DNA from: Gemmiger formicilis
GTDB taxonomy: Bacteria; Bacillota; Clostridia; Oscillospirales; Ruminococcaceae
Length of the DNA: 64,000 nt
Assembly (NCBI RefSeq): GCF_024462815.1
Contig: NZ_JANGCG010000003.1
Location: 62,001 to 126,000, forward strand
Direction: 5' to 3'
The number at the start of each line of letters is the position of its first letter. The stretch's first letter is position 1. The notes under the pieces were generated by a model. The model had not been told where the DNA came from. It ran no database searches and saw nothing but the letters and a program-made list of their open reading frames with translations. Positions 12,101 through 17,827 of the stretch are shown piece by piece. The position numbers and the translations under genes are program-made.

Positions 12101-13945
12101 ATGCAGCGTCTGGCCGCCGTCAGCATTGTGGACGGCATCAGCCAGGTGGAGGACAACAACGCCGATGCCCTGCACTACACGGTTACGTGGTCTGCCGGTA
12201 CGGGCAATGTGGCGAGCTATACCCTCTACGCTGAACAGAAAAACGGCGATGCATGGAAATATCTTTGCAAGTGGGAAGGCATTACAGAAACCGGCTACAC
12301 GGTCGACTTGGAGCAGTACCAGGGTAAGACCCTGCGCTTCTATGTCGTGGCCGAGGGCAAGGAAGGAGACTCCTTCCGCAGTGCGAACGGCGTCAGTGCA
12401 GATGCAGTGATCGCCAACCGTACTGCCGCCCCGACTGTAAGCAGTGCATCGCTGAGCCATGGGACGCCCAGTCAGGAGGACTTCCTGCATAGCGAAACTC
12501 TGACCCTAAATGTGAGCGAAAATGGCGCGGCAAGCTACTACTATACGGGCTACCTGTTTAAAGATGTGGCTGATTATAAGAGAATCGCCGAGCTGGCAGC
12601 GGCCTATCAGGACAGCAGCAGCAAAACGCCCGCCGAAAAGGCCATGGCATTGACGGCACTGCAAACCGCACTTGATGGAATGCTGACCGATGCAACCGAT
12701 ACCGACCGCGTGCTGCGCATTATTGCCGATGATAACAAGGACGGCGGCGAACCCACTGCAACCAGCACCACGAACAGCGCTAGCATCAGCATCAGCAGCA
12801 GCTTCACCATGAAGCCGGAGTATGCCCGCCGCTGGCTGCTGCCTGCCCTGCGCAGTATGACCCCCGCCGGCAGCAGCGATGCAGCATCGAACTGGTACTA
12901 CTATACCGCTGACGCTTCGACAGTTGCCCAGGATATGCAGCTGCCTGCCATTAAACTGGACGCACCGAAGGCGGATAACAGCAGAGCTGAGTATACGCAA
13001 GAGGTGAACCTGTATCAGAACGCACCGGTTGATGGCGCTATGCCGAGCGGTACAGAAACGCTTACTCTGACTCGCCGCACGGTCGAATGGCCGATTGGCA
13101 ATCTGTATACATCGGACAACGGCGAAACGCGCAGCCTGACAAACCGCTATCAGTTCACGGTGAAGCCGTATAATGAGGATGACGTGCCGTATACGGTGAC
13201 GGTCACGGTAAACAATCAGGCATATACGAACGCTGACGGTAAGGAACACCCGATTGGTGAAATCCAGAAGGTGGAAAAGACTGTTGGGCTTGCGTTGACC
13301 GGTGAGGAAGCTAAGTTGCTGACATATGAAATCCCCAAGACCGAAGCCGATGGCCGCGTCTGGTATGACCTGAGCCTGTTGCCGACGGAGGTAACAGCAA
13401 CCGACGAAAACGACACTGTTATCGGTTACTCGTGGAGCAAGGTCTGGACCAGCCGCGCAACGCGGTTGACCGGCAAGCTGGTCAGTAGTGATACTACGTC
13501 CTACTATGCCGTTGATGTTGTGCCGATGCTGGAATTTGTACAGGGCACAGACAGCAACGTACTGCGCCTGACCTTGCCGGAGCTGCTCAACCAGCCGGAA
13601 GGCGGCAGCGGCGAGCTGGCGAAGAACACCCAAACTGTGACGGTTAAAGCGCTGCCGTATAAAGCCGATAACGGCGAGGATGACAAGACTGTTGCATCCG
13701 CAGAAACGCTGGTTACGGTCAACGCGCCGCAACCCACCACGCAGGAGGCGACAGAACCGCGGCTTGTTGTGGCAGTTAATGACATAACGGATGAGCAGAC
13801 CGAGCCCGAAATAGCTGTGCAGGCAGCACCGCAGCCGACAGTGCTGATGGAAACTGCACCTGTGCAGATAAAGACGCCGGAAACCGCTGCGCCCGCAGAA
13901 CCCGAACAAACTGTACAGCCGCCCGCAGAACAGCCAGCGGCCTGA
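3149..13945 (+). CDS. Giant type IV prepilin-like adhesin with GLUG repeats (3598 residues)
   Basis: The N-terminus is a class III prepilin signal: basic leader, cleavage after Gly11, then FTMVELMVVLAITAILAAL with Glu at +5 and a long hydrophobic helix, like major pilins. From about residue 490 to 2190 there are roughly three dozen GLUG-type units of form (V/A)GGI(A/V)GxNxG followed by NC or a Thr/Asn-rich strand, a predicted beta-helix or stacked-strand fold common in surface adhesins. Later segments around 2390-2500 and 2990-3085 look like fibronectin-III-type strands (YEVTWTAP, YTVTWSAG). The last 70 residues are Pro/Ala/Gln/Glu-rich with no sortase motif or membrane anchor. Start ATG 3149 has only a weak AGGA site. 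The first gene of the minor-pilin operon; cleavage by the adjacent PilD is expected. Function as a pilus-tip or fibre-borne adhesin is inference. Confidence 0.85.
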   Translation: MVQSNKKFKKGFTMVELMVVLAITAILAALVGGGLIGYIRLARFEKNEANARTLFQAAQIALTRMDTAGELDDFRAQVRDVGDVGTHFTDTTNHTQAELDELNSNIYALYYDKTADDTSNNQLVHNLLDEYIYDESLLDASVCIEIDAASGQVYSVFYDTNSDKLRFTDSTGQTNIIDRSYSHRRNDSLVGYYSAEDRVNVVELQQTRLKVKNPRLSNTETLTLSWDGDENRDTQVQYIAKAYSAVGNKLLFEIEIKLPGNKTEQITELHTKIYGENETITKETDLSYPLSYNKGSFVLTLDAMASADLLRACENDKDTADTSLFSIIRLLPGNTEPQDFYITMQAQPKEGYNDNYTASTEVKTNTENTLFAEKSTAQKAELKYYRHLYNTRWVDENGWKVTGGATYTMTPQGFGVSVLNWTAGSVTVYCPNDEPNGKPVAKVPSTENPVAWPTIPKLSDSITLNGSNLTLANLQLRGTSVSATGKQRDDSLLDCYIGLVGENNGTLKNITLRDVDLQVNSEVIPVEQAAAAGTTLKLTDTTVLRALDDQNTEYRGGVRAVGALCGVNTGTLENCSLTHGLNNALKSQVLAMLPFDETATVTAREEEKKPVNNKEYTYYTNEPRGIGGLVGVAIPKDKTSTGVTATNLEVASNVTVAGLLQDKATTTANNTTVNDKARYTAAAAEPGTTTETVWRSVGVGGVFGTLDAAGLITADQTNADAAIKNAATVTGNGFVGGIAGNIYNSATMPATVTGLANTGTVSAGANYQGSTEGGSRVLGQFFGGLAGYTQNVNLTGCTSSTRSNLTGTSLTSQIQKGYDVNGIIQESSPLKGDFVGGLIGFGKNITLTNCSVQKGYVLGRTFVGGIAGGFTGSSLEVTGGTNASYVFGNRYVGGIVSVNGAGSTISSMENTGLVAGLGQNAAYVGGIAGLNDATWGATGTATTTTATIKNCTNSMASDNATNSSRITLLKNLSTYMVSGKEETIYADFVGGLVGSNGTNAVLTWDGTATTVSMGAVLYGKNYVGGVAGYNDATAQITNTKGDELTVTGQVIGEAVAQTDTDGTTVYVGGKAVGGMVGLNMAPNLPMVNVKTSLVHGELCVGGVIGANMPVASGANTFTVTSSKGTGTGNFATQTANGRVEAEGLAGGIIGYNCLLSAAPARITERILPSVDNNGGKLQIAAGSGLTYNTQGTVTFTGFANQLNISANAYVGGIVGYNYGETKLIITNATNGTQSNAASMGRVSKYNNNGILGGGVSLSAFEISGITLTQPNPSDSRTLADRAYFAGGIVGYAAQYTTLDDCKNYGAVTHESVAGGITGWNDGTITNSQTYSALGSQQDGYQYLGGIAGVNNGNIENSAMQTNATVRGSSLIGGVAGVNLPDAMITYTTNSSLDYAVQADYCAGGITGMNCGMVTLKNDTQLNVNVTAGSYAGGIAGSNNTRGMNPATISGGKVGGAILATGNYAGGAAGANYASISNVQLVNGGYVRVNGQYAGGIAGNNEGSGMIENCRNTAAAAANSYTVYATNGYAGGISGTNTAQASITGAQVSGNVKVGVALGDASGITPINNGTISGGSIAECEITATGESIGAVAAINNSGATIKDVTLTGLVKFNSKATNVGGITGNNSGNVQNVTVRNDSLNLNGLTANADIVNLGGAVGTNSGKVNTANVTLDVTDNLVKYVNLGGVVGSNSGTLDQCTYQGVLGTADTNNASNIINGATNTGDTVGGIVGLNGGEVTGCTVASITLQVQGASALSDSQTTEQKLSSASHVGGIAGQNKGTVESSYVATTANGGSIITARFGFVGGIAGSNSGSITNSGAQGAFTANRGTALVNQVNDWLDETNGDINAMVADMKNDGTGTYSALKGVDTVSDGGYDNVYNSSLSKNDLLVGLRGRTSANDKAGGYLGGIAGFNSVSGTMTNDATGKWFVYADNTTDDSKVGGMIGMNEATGDLNTLVNCAAVRRFTRKNDTDDDDTTNTKNKNIAYVGGIIGVQQNTNDDKWVIRRCVNYGTVFDSGSNFIGGIIASWLKNGGTIERSFNFGNLCTNTNSGDESGTIGGIVGYFDKPTPGGTASILSCQNHGDIKSYGIWEGTKKYGANDIAGILGKVLMADGANDYLRINIVDCVNGDVTMECESLAAGIMGWLGPWGSGSVSNPDKVEVYIDRCRNYATKIDISPKNQQSIIAGICGNRGSGSATTASTTVTNCFALYDQNGTTAYSNGHSSYLAPIATNRGSENIVAYGNYFMDAAFSFNNGYNKAMKTMYEEVQNRGAQGIWGNTNNTQNYYYGTRLFAGVNNSMADGTARFFAAGMMNNGKVDDVDTQYCFINTPTDGSLREIRRYLNTTTSDTRECAKILLWYKDQDGDTTPSMADITDELIQNYYSTMLDVGTPDKVTNLNVTHDNTGTTVYGRYEVTWTAPTNDAVITGNTMQKVSHYLVTLYKPDENGNFVPLGENYTNIVVYGTRYLFDADDDMATALGDSTNFYIGVKAVNGAVNAGEEETTGEVTFLRPLPTPELEVRLIKKNTDGQAYGQYLVLKNASAYQGVSCEIKAYLLNRSTTEITVTPENPEVPITQGLGEATRLRAKATPADASTDKWMDSQTYDEAVGIPKTYFDGTKENQEVGNPGLVHGNAFDVTHSTATYGNKGKPIISGTNTDDLKITVKLSFTPNTILNIVPRYRVMLLGKYAGEQNGGEDKTINGQSLKGQYVTLAAVTKPVYSTESEFVLDNLPDEALDGTYTDLQVISVPVDAGYSQVVTRWGETDSPDEAAAAIEENGESKPISWYNGIEIIRNDDGTFSYAHLTPLQFFAPDDPWGLGNTTKKDFIMYQIRRDELRLNILPAPMVSEEATGTILNPDAENKLNYTFTWTQYKNDGTTLDEKQHTYAITLYGYSTQTVRDENGQTKTVTIKEKLEPKDEKNNSLASHVEFDGNGKYTLNFCVEDVLATSWQYDKVQIHVTRVPNTKDNSEKNAIGAAGTADCAVMQRLAAVSIVDGISQVEDNNADALHYTVTWSAGTGNVASYTLYAEQKNGDAWKYLCKWEGITETGYTVDLEQYQGKTLRFYVVAEGKEGDSFRSANGVSADAVIANRTAAPTVSSASLSHGTPSQEDFLHSETLTLNVSENGAASYYYTGYLFKDVADYKRIAELAAAYQDSSSKTPAEKAMALTALQTALDGMLTDATDTDRVLRIIADDNKDGGEPTATSTTNSASISISSSFTMKPEYARRWLLPALRSMTPAGSSDAASNWYYYTADASTVAQDMQLPAIKLDAPKADNSRAEYTQEVNLYQNAPVDGAMPSGTETLTLTRRTVEWPIGNLYTSDNGETRSLTNRYQFTVKPYNEDDVPYTVTVTVNNQAYTNADGKEHPIGEIQKVEKTVGLALTGEEAKLLTYEIPKTEADGRVWYDLSLLPTEVTATDENDTVIGYSWSKVWTSRATRLTGKLVSSDTTSYYAVDVVPMLEFVQGTDSNVLRLTLPELLNQPEGGSGELAKNTQTVTVKALPYKADNGEDDKTVASAETLVTVNAPQPTTQEATEPRLVVAVNDITDEQTEPEIAVQAAPQPTVLMETAPVQIKTPETAAPAEPEQTVQPPAEQPAA

Positions 13946-13973
13946 TTGTAACCACAAAAAAGGAGGTGGCAGT

Positions 13974-14780
13974 ATGCGCCCAAAAGCACGCAGTATCCTG
14001 CGCGACAGGCAGGGGCTTTCCATGATATTAGTGCTCTGCATTGGGGCGGTGTTTGTGTCACTGTCGGCAGCGCTGGTGTACGCAGCCTCTGTGCTGACGG
14101 CCAACGCCAACCGCCAACTGCTGGAGCAGGAAGTTTACCAGCTTGCCACGGGCTTCTCTGACGTGCTGGGTGAAGAGCTGAATGATGCAACCAGCAGCTT
14201 TGCCAAATTCGTGAATAATACTTATATGACCAGCGAGTTTTACGGCAATGATCCGTTTGAGCAGGAGGCCCCCAAGCCAACTACCTTTGACGCAACCCTA
14301 AGCGCGGACGGCAGCGACGGTGCGGATGAAATACACGTCACGCTGCGCCGCCGCCCCGGCGAGGAGGCGGACAAGCTGAACCTGAATTCCTCCGTTGTAG
14401 GATTGTCTATCAGCTCCGGTGATGGTCAATGGAAGACGGTACTGAGCAACTGGGAAAACGATAGCTATAAGCTGGTGGATATGCAGCTTGATGTGACGGT
14501 CACGGTGAAAAAGGACGGGGAGAGCTTCTCCTACACAGTAACCTATGACCGTGCGGTGCATTATGATGTAAGCTACTATACACTGGATAGCGCTACTACG
14601 CATTATACATGGAGTAATGACAACCCTAACACATTTAATCCGCCTGCTGGCGGTGATACCGTCACAATCACCCAGGGCAGCGAAGCCAAACGGATCGTGC
14701 CGCACTTTAACACCAATAGCCCGGAAGGCATCACCTACACGCGCGGCGTCAAGCAGAGAACAACTACAACACAGGAGTGA
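13974..14780 (+). CDS. PilX/GspK-like minor pilin protein
   Basis: A 268-residue protein with basic N-terminus, RQG then LSMILVLCIGAVFVSLSAAL, a pilin-like hydrophobic helix with a plausible processing Gly but no Glu at +5. Loss of Glu5 is typical of GspK/PilX-type initiating minor pilins. The helix continues as LTANANRQLLEQEVYQLATG and is followed by a soluble, Thr/Asp-rich domain with no recognised catalytic motif. AGGAGGTGG lies just before ATG 13974, 28 bases after the giant gene. Together with the next two genes it would form a minor-pilin priming complex. The family assignment comes from architecture and context, not clear sequence identity. Confidence 0.65.
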   Translation: MRPKARSILRDRQGLSMILVLCIGAVFVSLSAALVYAASVLTANANRQLLEQEVYQLATGFSDVLGEELNDATSSFAKFVNNTYMTSEFYGNDPFEQEAPKPTTFDATLSADGSDGADEIHVTLRRRPGEEADKLNLNSSVVGLSISSGDGQWKTVLSNWENDSYKLVDMQLDVTVTVKKDGESFSYTVTYDRAVHYDVSYYTLDSATTHYTWSNDNPNTFNPPAGGDTVTITQGSEAKRIVPHFNTNSPEGITYTRGVKQRTTTTQE

Positions 14781-14786
14781 CCGCCC

Positions 14787-15185
14787 ATGAAAAAAATATT
14801 GCAAAATCGGCGCGGTGAGACCATTGTGGAAGTGGTTGTCTCGTTTATGCTGCTGCTGATGTTTACCGCTATGTTTGTGGTGTCGCTGCGGTACGCCCGC
14901 GCTATGTCCCGCAAGGCGGAAACCCTGCGGGAAACCGCCTACGCCTTCTGCGCCGGGCTCTACCCGACAGGGGGGACTGGACCGAGCTGGCAGACGGAAT
15001 CCGGAAAAGAGAGCCTGCGCTTCAGTTTTGACCAGTTTACCGTTGACAGAGTGCAGCTGCAAAGTGTGGAAACACAGGCCCAAGTGACCGAGGATGGCAC
15101 CACAAAAGAAGAAAACTACACGTTCCACCGCTATTATAAAGAGCCCACGGCCACAACGCCGGGAACGGGGGACAACGCACAATGA
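14787..15185 (+). CDS. PilV-like minor prepilin
   Basis: A 132-residue prepilin. The signal is RRG^ETIVEVVVSFMLLLMF with Glu at +5, the classic class III motif, followed by a short soluble domain (about residues 45-132) ending in a Thr/Pro-rich tail. The size and position match PilV/GspI-type minor pilins. It starts 6 bases after the previous stop, and its stop overlaps the start of the next gene by 4 bases. It should be processed by PilD. Confidence 0.8.
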   Translation: MKKILQNRRGETIVEVVVSFMLLLMFTAMFVVSLRYARAMSRKAETLRETAYAFCAGLYPTGGTGPSWQTESGKESLRFSFDQFTVDRVQLQSVETQAQVTEDGTTKEENYTFHRYYKEPTATTPGTGDNAQ

Positions 15186-15994
15186 TGCAGCCAGTCAGAA
15201 ACAAAAACGGCACAACACTGGTGGAGCTGATCGTCTGCATGGTGCTGCTGTCGCTGTTCACGCTGGCGGCGGTCACGCTGATACAACCCAGCGCGCAGGC
15301 GTATATGGAGATTCAGCAGCAGACCCGCGCCCAGAATCTGGCCGATGCCCTGATTGAAACCATCCGCGGCGAGGTTATGCACGCAAATGGGTATATCCGC
15401 TTTACCAACGGCGCGACCGATGAAGCCAATCTGAACAGTGTGTTTGATGCACAGTCAAGCTACAGTGACGGCACAGCGCTGGAATTCAGCGTCTACCCCA
15501 ACCATATTGAAATACTGGATAAGGACCTTGTGCCTGCTCTGAAAAAGAGTGATAACACGGCGCTTTTGGACGAGGCACAGGCCGCAGACCTGAACGGCTA
15601 CCTGCATATGCGCTACTACCGTGACACCCTGAATGGTAACGACAAGTACGGCAACCCGCAGCACAACAGGACGGCCGGAACGGACACGAACGGTGGAAGC
15701 ATCCCAGCCATCGACTATATGGCCTACGCCTACACAACCGCCTACCCCAAGGATGCCTACATGGGGCTGTACATCAGCGATTTGCACTTTTATGCCCGCA
15801 GCTGGTCACAGCCGGACCCGACCGATACGCCGCGCATTACGGCCATGACGGTGGTGCTGACGGTCTCCAAAATGGGCAGTGACGGCACGGCTGTACCGCT
15901 GTGCACCCAGAAGGCGATTGTGCCGCTGCCAGGCGCGCCGACCATTTTGTATGCGCCCGGCACGTGGGACGGCAAGGCGTCCTCGGAATCGTGA
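15182..15994 (+). CDS. PilW-like minor prepilin
   Basis: A 270-residue prepilin with signal KNG^TTLVELIVCMVLLSLF (Glu at +5) and a helix running into QPSAQAYMEIQQQTRAQNLADALIE. The soluble domain is larger than that of the PilV-like neighbour, as in PilW/GspJ proteins. It overlaps the previous gene (ATGATG over TGA). It is the last gene of the pilin operon; a separate promoter for the regulator follows within 50 bases. No terminator is obvious in the short gap, so some read-through is possible. Confidence 0.78.
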   Translation: MMQPVRNKNGTTLVELIVCMVLLSLFTLAAVTLIQPSAQAYMEIQQQTRAQNLADALIETIRGEVMHANGYIRFTNGATDEANLNSVFDAQSSYSDGTALEFSVYPNHIEILDKDLVPALKKSDNTALLDEAQAADLNGYLHMRYYRDTLNGNDKYGNPQHNRTAGTDTNGGSIPAIDYMAYAYTTAYPKDAYMGLYISDLHFYARSWSQPDPTDTPRITAMTVVLTVSKMGSDGTAVPLCTQKAIVPLPGAPTILYAPGTWDGKASSES

Positions 15995-16042
15995 GGGTAA
16001 AATAAAATTTGGTAAGATAAAGCAAAAACGGCATAGAACTAC

Positions 16043-16071
16043 TGGACAAACGAGTGAAAACTTGTTATACT
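16043..16071 (+). promoter_or_regulatory. Promoter of the BTAD regulator gene
   Basis: TGGACA (16043-16048), 17 bases, TATACT (16066-16071), about 35 bases before ATG 16105. It lets the regulator be expressed separately from the pilin operon. Confidence 0.6.
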
Positions 16072-16104
16072 TTGAAACAGTAAAAGGATACCGAAGGTGA
16101 CGAA

Positions 16105-17325
16105 ATGGCAACGATTGAAATTAGGATGCTGGGCGATTTTGAGATACTGGTGAACGGCAAGCCGGCGCTGGCGCAGCTGGCAACCTCCCGCAAGGCCACG
16201 GCGCTGGTGCAGTATCTGGTGCTGCAGCGTGGGCAGCGTGTGCCCCACAAGCTGCTGACCGATGCCCTCTGGGCAGGGGAGCGCTCCACCAACCCGGATA
16301 TGGCGTTGCGTGCCATTCTGCACCGCTTCCGCAATATGATTGAGGCCGAAGGCCTGACCGAGCTGCAGAACTGCATTGTGACCAGCCGCGGCTGCTACCA
16401 GTGGAACCCCAATCTGGACTGCGCCGTGGACGTGTTTACGTTGGAGGGCTTGTCTGCGCAGGCCCGGCAGGAGGAAAGCCCTGAGAGCCGCGCCAAGCTC
16501 TATGAGCAGATTATCGACCTGTACCGCGGCCGCCTGCTGCCGCAGTCTGCGTCCGAGCCGTGGGTGGAGGGCGTCAGCGTGCGGCTGCACGGCCTGTACC
16601 GCACCGCCACCCTGAGTCTGCTGGAACTGTGCAAAAAGTGGGGCGAGTGCACCCGCATCGTCACGCTGTGTACCCATGCGCTGGAGCTGGACCCCTACGA
16701 GGAGCGATTGTATCTGGAAAAAATCGTTGCGCTGGAGTCACTGGGCCGCCATGCGGAGGCGCAGGATCTGGCCCGCCGCGGCGCGGCTATGGGCTGCCTG
16801 CACCACGCCATTGAGCCGGGCCGCGCCGGCTCCGCCTACCGCCAGATGCGTCAGGCCGACCGCAACCGTGAGAGCGAGGTCTCGCGCCTTGTGGACGCCC
16901 TGCCCGACACCGAGGACACCGGCGCCTGCGTCTGTGACTTTGAAACGTTTAAAGAGATTTACCGCGTGCAGCGCGGTGTGCAGGTGCGCTACAGCCTGCC
17001 GGTTTTCCTGGCCATCATCACGGTGGCGCCCGGCCAGAACGCCGACCCGGCGGAGACCTCCATTATGGTGGAGCAGCTGGGGGAGCTTATCCACACCAGC
17101 CTGCGCCAGTGCGATGTGGCCGCCCGCTACACCGAGATGCAGTACGTGGTTATGCTGACCGGCAGCGCCGCCGAGACCGGCTCCAGCCCGCTGGAGCGCA
17201 TCAAGGCGTCCTTCTACCGCTTGCCCGCCCACGGCCGCTATCTTTTGAGTTACAGCCTCTACGTGCCGGAGATTCAGCCCGAAGGCGGACGCGCCCGCTG
17301 CCGCAGGAAAACGGCAAAGAAATAA
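16105..17325 (+). CDS. BTAD/SARP-type transcription factor with a degenerate GGDEF-like C-terminus
   Basis: A 406-residue regulator. Residues 1-95 match the winged OmpR/SARP DNA-binding domain (IEIRMLGDFEILVNGKPA, then ALVQYLVLQRGQRVPHKLLTDALW). Residues 100-245 form the bacterial transcriptional activator TPR-like domain (YRGRLLP, then ELDPYEERLYLEKIVALESLGRHAEA). The remainder, about 275-385, looks like a diguanylate cyclase fold: DVAARYTEMQYVVMLTG lines up with the DVxARYGGDEFVVLL signature, but GGDEF is replaced by TEMQY, so no catalysis is expected. AAGGTGAC precedes ATG 16105. It follows the pilin operon, so it may control pilus genes; that role, and any nucleotide sensing, is inference. 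Confidence 0.75.
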   Translation: MATIEIRMLGDFEILVNGKPALAQLATSRKATALVQYLVLQRGQRVPHKLLTDALWAGERSTNPDMALRAILHRFRNMIEAEGLTELQNCIVTSRGCYQWNPNLDCAVDVFTLEGLSAQARQEESPESRAKLYEQIIDLYRGRLLPQSASEPWVEGVSVRLHGLYRTATLSLLELCKKWGECTRIVTLCTHALELDPYEERLYLEKIVALESLGRHAEAQDLARRGAAMGCLHHAIEPGRAGSAYRQMRQADRNRESEVSRLVDALPDTEDTGACVCDFETFKEIYRVQRGVQVRYSLPVFLAIITVAPGQNADPAETSIMVEQLGELIHTSLRQCDVAARYTEMQYVVMLTGSAAETGSSPLERIKASFYRLPAHGRYLLSYSLYVPEIQPEGGRARCRRKTAKK

Positions 17326-17337
17326 TTCAGTAATATG

Positions 17338-17376
17338 AATCGCCCCCGCCAAAGTTGGCGGGGGCGATTTTGGTTT
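17338..17376. terminator. Terminator after the BTAD regulator
   Basis: A perfect 13-bp stem (AATCGCCCCCGCC paired with GGCGGGGGCGATT) with loop AAAGTT, followed by TTGGTTT, 13 bases past the stop. Confidence 0.85.
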
Positions 17377-17474
17377 GTGTGGGGAAGGCTGTGTGATGGG
17401 GGAAGTGAACGCGCCCTGGCCGCAGCCGGATGGATTCCGTTCCCGGTAATGAGCGTTTGTGGGGTGCAACCAGA

Positions 17475-17610
17475 TCGGGCGTGCCCGGCCCCTACAGCGT
17501 GGCGGATGATAAACGGCGGGGTATCGTTTTGGGTTCATCCGTAGGGCGGGGTGACCCCCACCCCGCCGCCGTTTGCTGCTATATGCCGTCCCCGGGAAGC
17601 CTCACCGGAC
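17475..17610. repeat. REP-like palindrome cluster (block 1)
   Basis: The gap 17326-17827 holds no gene. It contains GGGCGTGCCCGGCCCCTAC (about 17477-17495) and GTAGGGCGGGGTGACCCCC with CACCCCGCC (17541-17570), then a linker ending ATGCCGTCCCCGGGAAGCC. A linker beginning GATGATAAACGG and ending GGTTCATCC joins the two; a near-copy of it recurs in block 2. Confidence 0.7.
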
Positions 17611-17827
17611 ACAACAACACCCTATCAACCTCGATTTTTTACACTTTCCACAATCTTTTGCCTAAAATTTTTTACAAAAAATCCGAAAAAACTGTTTAAA
17701 TTTCCACAACAATGTGGTAAAGTAGTATTAAACAGGCGGGAGTGTTCAAAAATCGCTCCGCCGCCAAAGAATATCAACGCCGCAGGGCGGGGCAAACCGC
17801 CCCGGCGCGAAAAGAGGTTTGACGATC

